DNA of 30,271 nucleotides, taken from REBR01 sp033721915 (lineage in GTDB: Bacteria > Pseudomonadota > Gammaproteobacteria > Pseudomonadales > Oleiphilaceae). The first letter of the stretch is position 1. Each line of letters opens with the position of its first letter. A program made the translations under genes and the position numbers. The DNA lies in the NCBI GenBank assembly GCA_033721915.1, contig JAWWAC010000037.1, positions 1 to 30,271 on the forward strand, given 5' to 3'. The notes below the pieces were generated by a model, which did no database searches, was not told the origin of the DNA, and saw only the letters and a program-made list of their open reading frames with translations. This document shows, in pieces, positions 14,258 through 22,010 of this stretch.

Positions 14258-15601
14258 CTATTCGCCGGTGGAGGGCTTTCTCGGTTTTGGCGGGGCAAAG
14301 CCGTCCCTCTCGGCGCTGGAGGTTGCGGGCCGTGAGGGACGTGCGCCGCCGGTTTTCTTGGGGGAGCGGCGTTTGGCGGCGGCTTTTTCCCGGGCGCTGG
14401 TCTTGTCCTTTTTGGGCTTTTTCTTGCCGTAGGCCTTGCCGGAGCTGCGCACACGGGCGGGGCCCTGGTAGCTGCTCTTCAGGCCCGGTACTTCCGTGCG
14501 TTCAAAGGGTTTGCCCAGGTAGCGCTGTATGCTGGCCATCAGATCCCATTCATGGGGCATGATCAGGCTGATGGCACGGCCCGGCTGTCCGGCCCGGCCG
14601 GTGCGGCCGACACGGTGCAGGTACTCGTCCCCCTTGCGGGCCAGGTCGAAATTCACCACCAGTCCCACGCTGGGCAGGTCCAGGCCCCGTGCGGCCACAT
14701 CCGTGGTCACCAGCACCCGGATGCGACCGTCGCGCATGCCACTGACCACGGTGTTGCGCTCCTCCTGGGTGAGGCTGCCATGGAGCAGACCACAACGCCG
14801 CGTGCCGCTGCGAAGCCGGGCCAGAAGTCGCTCTGCCTTGGCGATGGTGTTGGTGAATACCATCACCTGCTCCTCACCGGCGGATTCCACCAGTGCCAGA
14901 ATCTGTTTTTCCTTGAAGGCCTCGTCGCTGGCCACCATGAACTGCTGGCGGATATTCTCAGGCACCGAGCGGGGGTCGTGCAGTGCCACGGTTTCCGGGT
15001 CTTTCAGCAGCTGGCGTGCCATGGCCAGTACGCCCTTGTGATCCAGTGTGGCGGAGAACAGCAGTGACTGGCGTGTGGGTGAGCAGCTGTCGGTGATGGC
15101 CAGAACGTCCTCGCGAAAACCCATGTCCAGCATGCGGTCCGCCTCGTCCAGCACCAGTACCTCAATGTCCGCCAGATCCAGTGTGCCGCGACTGAGATGC
15201 TCCCTGAGCCGACCCGGTGTGGCCACCAGTATGTGGGGGTTCTTGCGCAGGGCGGCGTACTGCTCCTGGAAGGAAGCGCCACCGGTAATGCACAGGCTGC
15301 TGACATGAATGCCACTGGCCAGCTGCTGGCACACATGGTGGATCTGGCTGGCCAGCTCACGGGTGGGGGCCAGCACCAGGGCCCGGATGCCGTTGTGGCT
15401 GGCCGGGGTGCGGTTGAACAGTGACAGCAGTGGCAGCACAAAGGCCACGGTCTTGCCGCTGCCGGTCTGGGCGCTGACCAGCAGGTCGTGACCATCCAGC
15501 AGGCGGGGGATCACCGCCTGCTGCACTTCCGTGGCCTGGTGGATACCGGCACGGGACATGGCGCGGGACAGGGGCGGAGCAAGATCCAGATCTTCAAACA
15601 C
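14258..15601 (-). CDS. DEAD-box ATP-dependent RNA helicase
   Basis: 447-aa helicase with the full motif set: Q motif near Q27/Q28, AQTGSGKT (44-51), PTREL (79-83), TPGR (128-131), DEAD (152-155), SAT (183-185) and HRVGRTGR (329-336). The core is followed by a Lys/Arg-rich disordered tail (about 380-447) that probably binds RNA, the architecture of SrmB or RhlE-type proteins. It likely unwinds RNA during ribosome assembly or mRNA decay. The start is a GTG with GAAGG nine bases upstream. It is divergent from the isocitrate dehydrogenase gene. The core family is certain; the exact orthologue is not. Confidence 0.92.
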   Translation of the reverse strand: MFEDLDLAPPLSRAMSRAGIHQATEVQQAVIPRLLDGHDLLVSAQTGSGKTVAFVLPLLSLFNRTPASHNGIRALVLAPTRELASQIHHVCQQLASGIHVSSLCITGGASFQEQYAALRKNPHILVATPGRLREHLSRGTLDLADIEVLVLDEADRMLDMGFREDVLAITDSCSPTRQSLLFSATLDHKGVLAMARQLLKDPETVALHDPRSVPENIRQQFMVASDEAFKEKQILALVESAGEEQVMVFTNTIAKAERLLARLRSGTRRCGLLHGSLTQEERNTVVSGMRDGRIRVLVTTDVAARGLDLPSVGLVVNFDLARKGDEYLHRVGRTGRAGQPGRAISLIMPHEWDLMASIQRYLGKPFERTEVPGLKSSYQGPARVRSSGKAYGKKKPKKDKTSAREKAAAKRRSPKKTGGARPSRPATSSAERDGFAPPKPRKPSTGE

Positions 15602-15812
15602 GCAGTAATACCTTCAATTGGGACGGCCTGTAATCAGACAGCCATAGTGGCCGATTAGGATACCTGATTCACCCCGGCAGCCATACTCCCGGACACCATT
15701 CGGCCCTGTCCCGTCGCACGGACAGGGCCGCTGAAATCCCCCCCAAAGGCATGTTTCCGGGTTGGCGGGCGCTTCTGGGGCAATTGACATTTCAGGAGAC
15801 AGCGCAAGAAAT

Positions 15813-15820
15813 GCTAGTAT
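15813..15820 (+). promoter_or_regulatory. Possible extended -10 promoter of isocitrate dehydrogenase gene
   Basis: TGC-TAGTAT (hexamer 15815-15820) fits an extended -10 element (TGn plus 4/6). It lies about 70 bases before the start codon in the 289-base divergent gap 15602-15890. The nearby TTGACA (15784-15789) is 25 bases away and cannot be its partner. Confidence 0.35.
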
Positions 15821-15890
15821 GAATCCTCTTTTGGCCAGACGTTCGACCGATTGGGCAGCCACATTTCCAGCAGTTGTTTGAGGGAAAATA

Positions 15891-18131
15891 ATGAACAGCG
15901 AAACCTCCAAGATCATCTACACCAAAACCGATGAAGCCCCCGCACTCGCCACCTATTCCTTCCTGCCCATAGTCAACGCCTTTACCGGTGCCGCCGGCAT
16001 CCGTGTCGAGTCCACGGACATTTCGCTGGCGGCCAGGATACTGGCCCTTTTCCCGGAGCGTCTCAAGGAAGAACAGCGGGTGCCCGACACCCTCACCGAG
16101 CTGGGGGAATACACCCTCAGGCCGGAAGCCAATATCATCAAGCTGCCCAACGTGAGTGCCTCCATTCCTCAGCTGCGCAGCGCCATCGCCGAACTTCAGG
16201 AAAAGGGGTATGACATACCGGACTATCCGGAAGAGGCGAAGACCGACGAAGAGAAAGCCATCAAGGACAAGTACGCCCGTGCCCTTGGCAGTGCGGTCAA
16301 CCCGGTGCTGCGGGAAGGCAATTCCGACCGCCGAGCCTCAACAGCGGTGAAGAACTACGCCAAGAAGCACCCCCACTCCATGGGCAAGTGGAGCCAGGCA
16401 TCACGCACCCACGTGGCCCATATGCGCAGCGGCGATTTCTACCACGGCGAGCAGTCCACCATCGTGGAGAAAGCGGGCCATGTGCGCATCGTGCTGGAAG
16501 ACGCCAGGGGCAAGACCACGGTGCTGAAAGAGTCGGTGCCGGTGGAAGAGGGGGAAGTGATTGACGGCATGTTCATGAGCGTCAAGGCACTGCGCCAGTT
16601 CTTTGAGGAGGAAATGGAGGGGGCCCGCAAGGCACAGCTGCTGTTCTCGCTGCATGTGAAAGCCACCATGATGAAGGTCTCCCACCCCATTGTGTTCGGT
16701 CATGCGGTGACGGTGTACTTCAAGGACGCCTTTGAAAAGCACCAGGCGTTGTTCGACGAGATCGGCGTGGACCCCAAGAACGGACTGGCCAACCTCTACA
16801 AGAAGATCGAGGTGCTGCCTTATACCCAACGCCAGGAAATCGAGGAAGACATCCGCGACTGTTTCGAGCACCGCCCGGAAATGGCCATGGTGGACTCGGA
16901 GCGTGGCGTGTCCAACCTGCACGTGCCCAGCGATGTCATCGTGGATGCCTCCATGCCCGCCATGATCCGTGCCGGGGGCAAGATGTGGGGCACTGATGGC
17001 AAGATGAAGGACACCAAGGCGGTGCTGCCCGAGAGCACTTACGCCACCATCTATCAGGAAGTGATCAACTTCTGCAAGCACCACGACGCCTTTGACCCCA
17101 CCACCATCGGCACCGTGCCGAATGTGGGCCTGATGGCCCAGAAGGCGGAGGAGTACGGCTCCCACGACAAGACCTTCGAGCTGCCAGACGACGGCACCGT
17201 CAAGGTGATCGACGATGAAGGTCATGTGGTGTTCTCCCATGAGGTGGAGAAGGGCGATATCTGGCGCATGTGCCAGGCCAAGGACCTGCCCATCCGGGAC
17301 TGGGTACGACTGGCGGTGGAGCGGGCCCGGGCCAGCGGCATGCCGGCCATCTTCTGGCTGGACCCGGAACGCCCCCACGACGAGCAGATGATCCGCAAGG
17401 TGGAGCATTACCTCAAGGAGCACGACACCGAGGGGCTGGACATCAGCATCATGTCACCGGACCGGGCCATCCGCTACACCATGGAGCGCATGATCCGCGG
17501 CAAGGACACCATCTCCGTTACCGGCAATGTGCTGCGGGATTACCTCACGGACCTGTTCCCGATCATCGAGCTGGGCACCAGCGCCAAGATGCTCTCCATC
17601 GTGCCGCTGCTGGCTGGCGGCGGCCTGTTCGAGACCGGCGCCGGTGGCTCCGCACCCAAGCACGTGCAACAGTTTGTGGAAGAGAACCACCTGCGCTGGG
17701 ATTCCCTGGGGGAGTTTCTGGCCATGATGGTGTCACTGGAAGACCTGGGGGCCAAGAACAACAACCGCAAGGCCAGTGTCCTGGCGAAAACCCTGGACAA
17801 TGCCACGGCGGTGTTCCTGGAGGAGGACAAGTCCCCCTCCCGCAAGTCCGGCGAACTGGATAACCGGGGCAGCCACTTTTACCTAGCCCTGTACTGGGCC
17901 CGTGAGCTGGCGAAGCAGGACGAGGAGCCGGAGCTGAAGGACCGTTTCGGGAAACTGGCCCGTGAGCTGGGGGACAACGAAGACAGGATCCTTCAGGAGT
18001 TGCTGGCGGTGCAGGGGCAGCCGGTGGACATCGGCGGCCATTTCTACCCGTCACCGGAGAAGGTGGAAGAGGCCATGCGGCCGAGCAAAACCCTCAACGG
18101 CATCATTGACCGTTTCCAGAAAGCCACCTGA
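15891..18131 (+). CDS. icd: Monomeric NADP-dependent isocitrate dehydrogenase
   Basis: 746-aa protein matching the monomeric isocitrate dehydrogenase family (about 740 aa) along its length. It starts with YTKTDEAPALATYSFLPI and carries the substrate-loop sequence VLREGNSDRRA (139-149) and HPHSMGKW. FWLDPERPHDEQMI, SVTGNVLRDYLTDLFPIIELGTSAKMLSIVPL and GAGGSAPKHVQQF occur further on. It converts isocitrate to 2-oxoglutarate in the TCA cycle, making NADPH; it is a cytoplasmic single-chain enzyme, unlike the dimeric E. coli Icd. AGGGA lies a few bases before the ATG. It ends at a bidirectional terminator facing the EAL gene. Confidence 0.97.
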   Translation: MNSETSKIIYTKTDEAPALATYSFLPIVNAFTGAAGIRVESTDISLAARILALFPERLKEEQRVPDTLTELGEYTLRPEANIIKLPNVSASIPQLRSAIAELQEKGYDIPDYPEEAKTDEEKAIKDKYARALGSAVNPVLREGNSDRRASTAVKNYAKKHPHSMGKWSQASRTHVAHMRSGDFYHGEQSTIVEKAGHVRIVLEDARGKTTVLKESVPVEEGEVIDGMFMSVKALRQFFEEEMEGARKAQLLFSLHVKATMMKVSHPIVFGHAVTVYFKDAFEKHQALFDEIGVDPKNGLANLYKKIEVLPYTQRQEIEEDIRDCFEHRPEMAMVDSERGVSNLHVPSDVIVDASMPAMIRAGGKMWGTDGKMKDTKAVLPESTYATIYQEVINFCKHHDAFDPTTIGTVPNVGLMAQKAEEYGSHDKTFELPDDGTVKVIDDEGHVVFSHEVEKGDIWRMCQAKDLPIRDWVRLAVERARASGMPAIFWLDPERPHDEQMIRKVEHYLKEHDTEGLDISIMSPDRAIRYTMERMIRGKDTISVTGNVLRDYLTDLFPIIELGTSAKMLSIVPLLAGGGLFETGAGGSAPKHVQQFVEENHLRWDSLGEFLAMMVSLEDLGAKNNNRKASVLAKTLDNATAVFLEEDKSPSRKSGELDNRGSHFYLALYWARELAKQDEEPELKDRFGKLARELGDNEDRILQELLAVQGQPVDIGGHFYPSPEKVEEAMRPSKTLNGIIDRFQKAT

Positions 18132-18157
18132 GAGGCGCTCTGCTGACGGTCTGGAAT

Positions 18158-18190
18158 AAACGCCCTGCCCGAGAGCAGGGCGTTTCTGTT
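18158..18190. terminator. Bidirectional rho-independent terminator
   Basis: A perfect 11-bp stem AAACGCCCTGC / GCAGGGCGTTT (18158-18168 with 18175-18185) has a 6-base loop. T-rich sequence follows on the plus strand, and the stem itself ends in AAA/TTT. It sits between the icd stop and the converging EAL gene stop. Confidence 0.75.
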
Positions 18191-19978
18191 TCAGGCCAGC
18201 AGCCGTTGCGGAAAGGGCCCGCTGCGCTGGCCAAACCCTTCATACCAGGCCGGGAAGTCACTGGCGGGCATTGGCCGGGCAATGGCAAAGCTCTGCACTT
18301 CGTCACAGCCCATTTCCTGCAATGTGTGCAGGTAGTTGTCCGGTGCAAAGCCCTCGGCCACCGTGGTGTAGCCCATCTCATGGGCCAGCCCGATCAGTGC
18401 CCTGAGCAGGGCCGTGCGGCGCTCTTCCTGCTGGTATGCCATGGTAAAGCGGCGGTCGATCTTGATCACCTTTGCCGGGACATCCAGCAGGTAAGACAGG
18501 CTGCTGTAGCCGGTGCCAAAGTCGTCAATGGCGATAATAATGCCCGCCGCCTCCAGTGCCCTGAGCTGGCGGCGGACACGGCGGCGTGAACTGATCAGTG
18601 CCGTTTCCGTCAATTCCAGTTCCAGTGCCTCCCGCGGTAACCGGCACTGGTCCATCCAGCCCAGAAGCTGGTGGGTAAACTCCGGATCTTCCAGGTCGGA
18701 AGCCATGATGTTCACGGAAATACGCAGTGGCAGCCCCTGATGGTGCCATTCGGCGGACTGTTGTATGGCGGACCACAGCACCCAGTCAGTGAGCTTGCCG
18801 GCCAGTGGGGTGTTCTCGATCAGTGGGATGAATTCCTTCGGTGAAATGGCCCCCAGTGTCGGATGCTTCCAGCGCAGCAACGCTTCCGCGCCGACACAGT
18901 GTCCCTGTGGCAGTGCCACCCTGGGCTGGAATACCAGCTGCAGCTCCCGGGGTGTCTTCAGTGCCTGACGCATGTCCTTAAGCAGGGTAAACGCCCGCTT
19001 TTGACGGGCGTCCAGCCTGGGGCTGTGATAGGCGATGCCCCTGTCCTTGTTGCGGGCATCCTGACAGGCGCCATGGGCCATGCGCAATATATGGGCGCTG
19101 TCCTGGCAGCCAGGCCGGATGCTGACAATGCCGATCCTGGGGCTCAGTGTCACTGGCATTCCACTGTGCCGGTTGAGTGCCATGAGCTGACGGTGAAGCC
19201 GTTGAGCAAGACTGCGAACCTCTCCCACGCTTTCAGCCCGTTGTACATACAGGAACTGACAGGGGCCGATGCAGTAAAGGCGGTCCTCTTCACGGCACTG
19301 TGCCTTCAGTACCTGCCCCCCCGCCAGTGTCATTCTGTCCACACTGGCCGGGCCAAGAACCCGGCTGAGAAGGCTGATCTGATTCACATCCAGCAGTTCC
19401 GTCAGCAATGCGGACCAGCCCGCCTCCGGATAATCCCGGGCCAGGTCCTGCAGATCCACATGGAGCTGACCGCTGCCGGGAAGGCCGGTGGTGGCATCCA
19501 GGTGGTCAAAGGCATGGAGAAGTTCGATCTCCGTCATGACCATGGCGCTGAGATCCTGCAGGCTCTCCAGTTCAGACTGGCTGACCCTTCGTGGCAGGTA
19601 GCCCATGACGCAGAGTGTGCCCAGTATGTGTCCCTCACGGGTCTTCAGTGGTGCACCGGCGTAGAAGCGGATGCCCATTTGGGCCAGTGGGCTCTTGTGG
19701 TATTCACCGGACTGGTGGATATCCTCCACCACCCGGGTGCTGGCATCGGCGGTCGCAGCATTGCATGGGGCCCCCTGGCGGGGGATTTCCCGCAGATCCG
19801 TGCCCACACGGGACTTGAACCACTGCCGGTCCGTGTCGGTCAGTGAAATGGCGGCCAGCGGCAGATCAAACAGCCGGCTTGCCAGGCGGGTGATACGGTT
19901 AAAGGACTCCTCGGGGGCCGTATCCAGTATCTGCAACCGGTGCAGGGCCTCAAGACGGTCCAATTCAATATCAGACAT
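18191..19978 (-). CDS. GAF - degenerate GGDEF - EAL protein (c-di-GMP phosphodiesterase)
   Basis: 595-aa protein. A GAF sensor domain spans about 20-155. A GGDEF-like region (about 157-320) has YCIGPCQFLY (235-244) where GGDEF should be, so it cannot make c-di-GMP. The EAL domain (about 335-585) keeps EAL (365-367), N423, ELTET (455-459), IDDFGTGYSSL (484-494), KID (506-508), AEG (541-543) and Q562. It therefore probably hydrolyses c-di-GMP under control of a signal sensed by GAF. The usual second acidic residue after AEG is changed (AEGFAPD). No membrane segment is seen. GGAG lies seven bases before the ATG. A perfect 16-bp palindrome lies about 60 bases upstream. It could affect the PilZ protein encoded earlier in the window. 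Confidence 0.87.
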   Translation of the reverse strand: MSDIELDRLEALHRLQILDTAPEESFNRITRLASRLFDLPLAAISLTDTDRQWFKSRVGTDLREIPRQGAPCNAATADASTRVVEDIHQSGEYHKSPLAQMGIRFYAGAPLKTREGHILGTLCVMGYLPRRVSQSELESLQDLSAMVMTEIELLHAFDHLDATTGLPGSGQLHVDLQDLARDYPEAGWSALLTELLDVNQISLLSRVLGPASVDRMTLAGGQVLKAQCREEDRLYCIGPCQFLYVQRAESVGEVRSLAQRLHRQLMALNRHSGMPVTLSPRIGIVSIRPGCQDSAHILRMAHGACQDARNKDRGIAYHSPRLDARQKRAFTLLKDMRQALKTPRELQLVFQPRVALPQGHCVGAEALLRWKHPTLGAISPKEFIPLIENTPLAGKLTDWVLWSAIQQSAEWHHQGLPLRISVNIMASDLEDPEFTHQLLGWMDQCRLPREALELELTETALISSRRRVRRQLRALEAAGIIIAIDDFGTGYSSLSYLLDVPAKVIKIDRRFTMAYQQEERRTALLRALIGLAHEMGYTTVAEGFAPDNYLHTLQEMGCDEVQSFAIARPMPASDFPAWYEGFGQRSGPFPQRLLA

Positions 19979-20038
19979 GGGAATCTCCAGCCCATATGCC
20001 TGACAACATCCACGCTTCGGCGGACAGACATAACCATA

Positions 20039-20054
20039 AGTGTAATATTACACT
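20039..20054. promoter_or_regulatory. Perfect 16-bp palindrome AGTGTAATATTACACT
   Basis: Uninterrupted palindrome in the 294-base divergent gap (19979-20272) between the EAL gene and the antiporter gene, 61-76 bases from the EAL start codon. The size and symmetry suggest a dimeric repressor or activator site; I do not recognise the regulator. No other clear signals were found in this gap apart from a TATACT hexamer at 20168 on the antiporter side. Confidence 0.5.
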
Positions 20055-20272
20055 AGCACTGGTGTATGTGTGCTGAAATCAGTTGGCTCCTATAGTGTTT
20101 AAGCGTTATCTGACCCACCGTTCAGAATCCGAAATCCGGGTTCCTGCCCCCATGAGCCGGCCGGCGGTATACTGGTGAGCAAAGGTCACCGGGCGTTTTG
20201 ACGTATGGGGAAGGAAAGTCCTGCACTGATATGGTAGTTTCCATAACATTCATTGTCCTGTAAGAGTCCCCC

Positions 20273-21892
20273 ATGGAACCCGCTTTTATTCTTTATGCAT
20301 TTCTCGGCGGCCTGGCAGCATTGGCGTTGCGGCTGCCGCCACTGGCGGGCTTTCTGCTGGCCGGTTTTGCCCTGAATTATTCCGGCTACAGTCTCACGCC
20401 CGCGCTGGAGAGTATTGCGAATCTGGGTGTGACACTGCTGCTGTTTGTCATCGGCCTCAAGCTGAATGTCCGCTTTTTGCTGCGCCCGGAAATCTGGGGT
20501 GCGGCCACCCTGCACATGCTCGGGGCCACAGGGCTTCTGGTGGTGCTGTTGAGCCTGGCCAAGTGGGGCGGGCTGACGATTCTGGACCAGGCCGGCCTGC
20601 CGGTGTTGCTGCTGGTTGGGTTTGCCCTGTCTTTCTCCAGTACCGTGTTTGCGGTCAAGGTACTGGAAGACCGCAGTGAGACAATGACCCTGTATGGGCG
20701 GATCGCTATTGGCGTCCTGATCATGCAGGACATTTTCGCCGTGGTGTTTCTCTCCGCCTCCAGCGGCACCGTGCCCAGCCCCTGGGCACTGCTGCTGCTG
20801 TTGCTGATTCCTCTGGCGCCCTGGTTGCGGCGTCTGCTGGATCACAGCGGCCACGGTGAGATGCAGATGCTGGCCGGGTTTTTGCTGGCGCTGGTGCTGG
20901 GCTATCACCTGTTTGAGCTGGTGGGGATCAAGGGAGACCTGGGTGCGCTGATCATCGGGGTTCTTCTGGCGCCACACAGTGCCGCACCCCGGTTGGCACG
21001 GGCCCTGTTCAACACCAAGGAGCTGTTTCTGGTGGGCTTCTTCCTGAGCATTGGCCTGACGGTGATGCCGGACTGGGAGCATCTGGCCATGGCCGCGGCC
21101 CTGCTGCTGCTGCTGCCACTGAAGTCACTGCTGTTTATGGTGCTGTTCTCCGCCTTCCGCCTGCGTGCCCGCACCAATGTGCTGGGCACACTGGCCCTGA
21201 GCAGTTACTCCGAGTTCGGCCTGATTGTGGCGGCACTGGCTTTCAGCAGTGGCTGGCTGTCCGCTGAGTGGCTGGTGGTGCTGTCCCTGACGGTGGCACT
21301 GAGCTTTATCCTGGCCTCCGTGGCCAACGCCTTCAATGAAACCATCTATCGACGTATCAAGCCCCTGCTGTGGCAGGCGGCCTCCCACCAGCTGCACCTG
21401 GACGACCGGCCACTGAATCTGGGGAATGCCCAGGCGGTGGTTCTGGGCATGGGCAAGATCGGACGGGGCGCTTACGATCGTCTGTCCAATCACTATGGCA
21501 TGCGGGTCCTGGGTCTGGACAACAAACCGGAGACGATCCGTAAGCTGAAGAATCAGGGGTACAACATCGTGGAGGGGGACGCGGTGGACTCGGACTTCTG
21601 GAACAAGCTGCTGGTCAGCCAGGATGTGGAGCTGGTGCTGATGGCCATGCCCCACCATGCGGGTAACCTGTTTGCCATTGAACAGCTGCGCGGACGTCAG
21701 TTCTCTGGACGCATCGCGGCCATTGTGGAATACCCGGACGAGGAAGAGCCCATGCGCCGCAAGGGGGCGGATGCGGTGTTCAACGTCTACGACCAGGCCG
21801 GCCTGTCACTGGCGGAGAGCGCACTGGCCGCACAGCGCCTGGCGGACAGGCCTGACCAGGATGGGCCGGATCTCAAGGGTGCCCAGTCCTAG
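20273..21892 (+). CDS. Kef/CPA2-type cation:proton antiporter with TrkA-N domain
   Basis: 539-aa membrane transporter. Residues 1-350 hold about 10-12 membrane helices with CPA2 features: LGVTLLLFVIGLKLN, the FSSTVFAVKVL segment (121-131) and MQDIFAVV (151-158) resembling the KefBC QDI motif. A Rossmann TrkA-N (RCK) domain follows from about 385, with GMGKIG (392-397). This layout matches potassium-efflux or Na+/H+ antiporters gated by a nucleotide-binding domain. The ion is not decidable from sequence; K+/H+ exchange is likeliest. No KefF/KefG-type ancillary gene is adjacent. The ATG at 20273 has a modest TAAGAG ribosome site. Confidence 0.88.
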   Translation: MEPAFILYAFLGGLAALALRLPPLAGFLLAGFALNYSGYSLTPALESIANLGVTLLLFVIGLKLNVRFLLRPEIWGAATLHMLGATGLLVVLLSLAKWGGLTILDQAGLPVLLLVGFALSFSSTVFAVKVLEDRSETMTLYGRIAIGVLIMQDIFAVVFLSASSGTVPSPWALLLLLLIPLAPWLRRLLDHSGHGEMQMLAGFLLALVLGYHLFELVGIKGDLGALIIGVLLAPHSAAPRLARALFNTKELFLVGFFLSIGLTVMPDWEHLAMAAALLLLLPLKSLLFMVLFSAFRLRARTNVLGTLALSSYSEFGLIVAALAFSSGWLSAEWLVVLSLTVALSFILASVANAFNETIYRRIKPLLWQAASHQLHLDDRPLNLGNAQAVVLGMGKIGRGAYDRLSNHYGMRVLGLDNKPETIRKLKNQGYNIVEGDAVDSDFWNKLLVSQDVELVLMAMPHHAGNLFAIEQLRGRQFSGRIAAIVEYPDEEEPMRRKGADAVFNVYDQAGLSLAESALAAQRLADRPDQDGPDLKGAQS

Positions 21893-22010
21893 CGCCCTGA
21901 CGGTCACTGCCCCGTCCTGAGGGGCTTCCCCCTGACTGAAGCGGCCGGGTGTTGCCAGAGGCACCCCCCCGACCCGTTAAGCCACTACCAGTTCCGGGTA
22001 ATCACTGCGG

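Noticed and set aside
15784..15789. TTGACA as the -35 element of icd
   Set aside because: At 17 bases the matching -10 position reads AGAAAT, and the better hexamer TAGTAT is 25 bases away. An extended -10 alone is the better reading.
15614..15916. 100-codon minus-strand frame between the helicase and isocitrate dehydrogenase genes
   Set aside because: It overlaps the promoter and first codons of icd, has no ribosome site, and its translation looks random.
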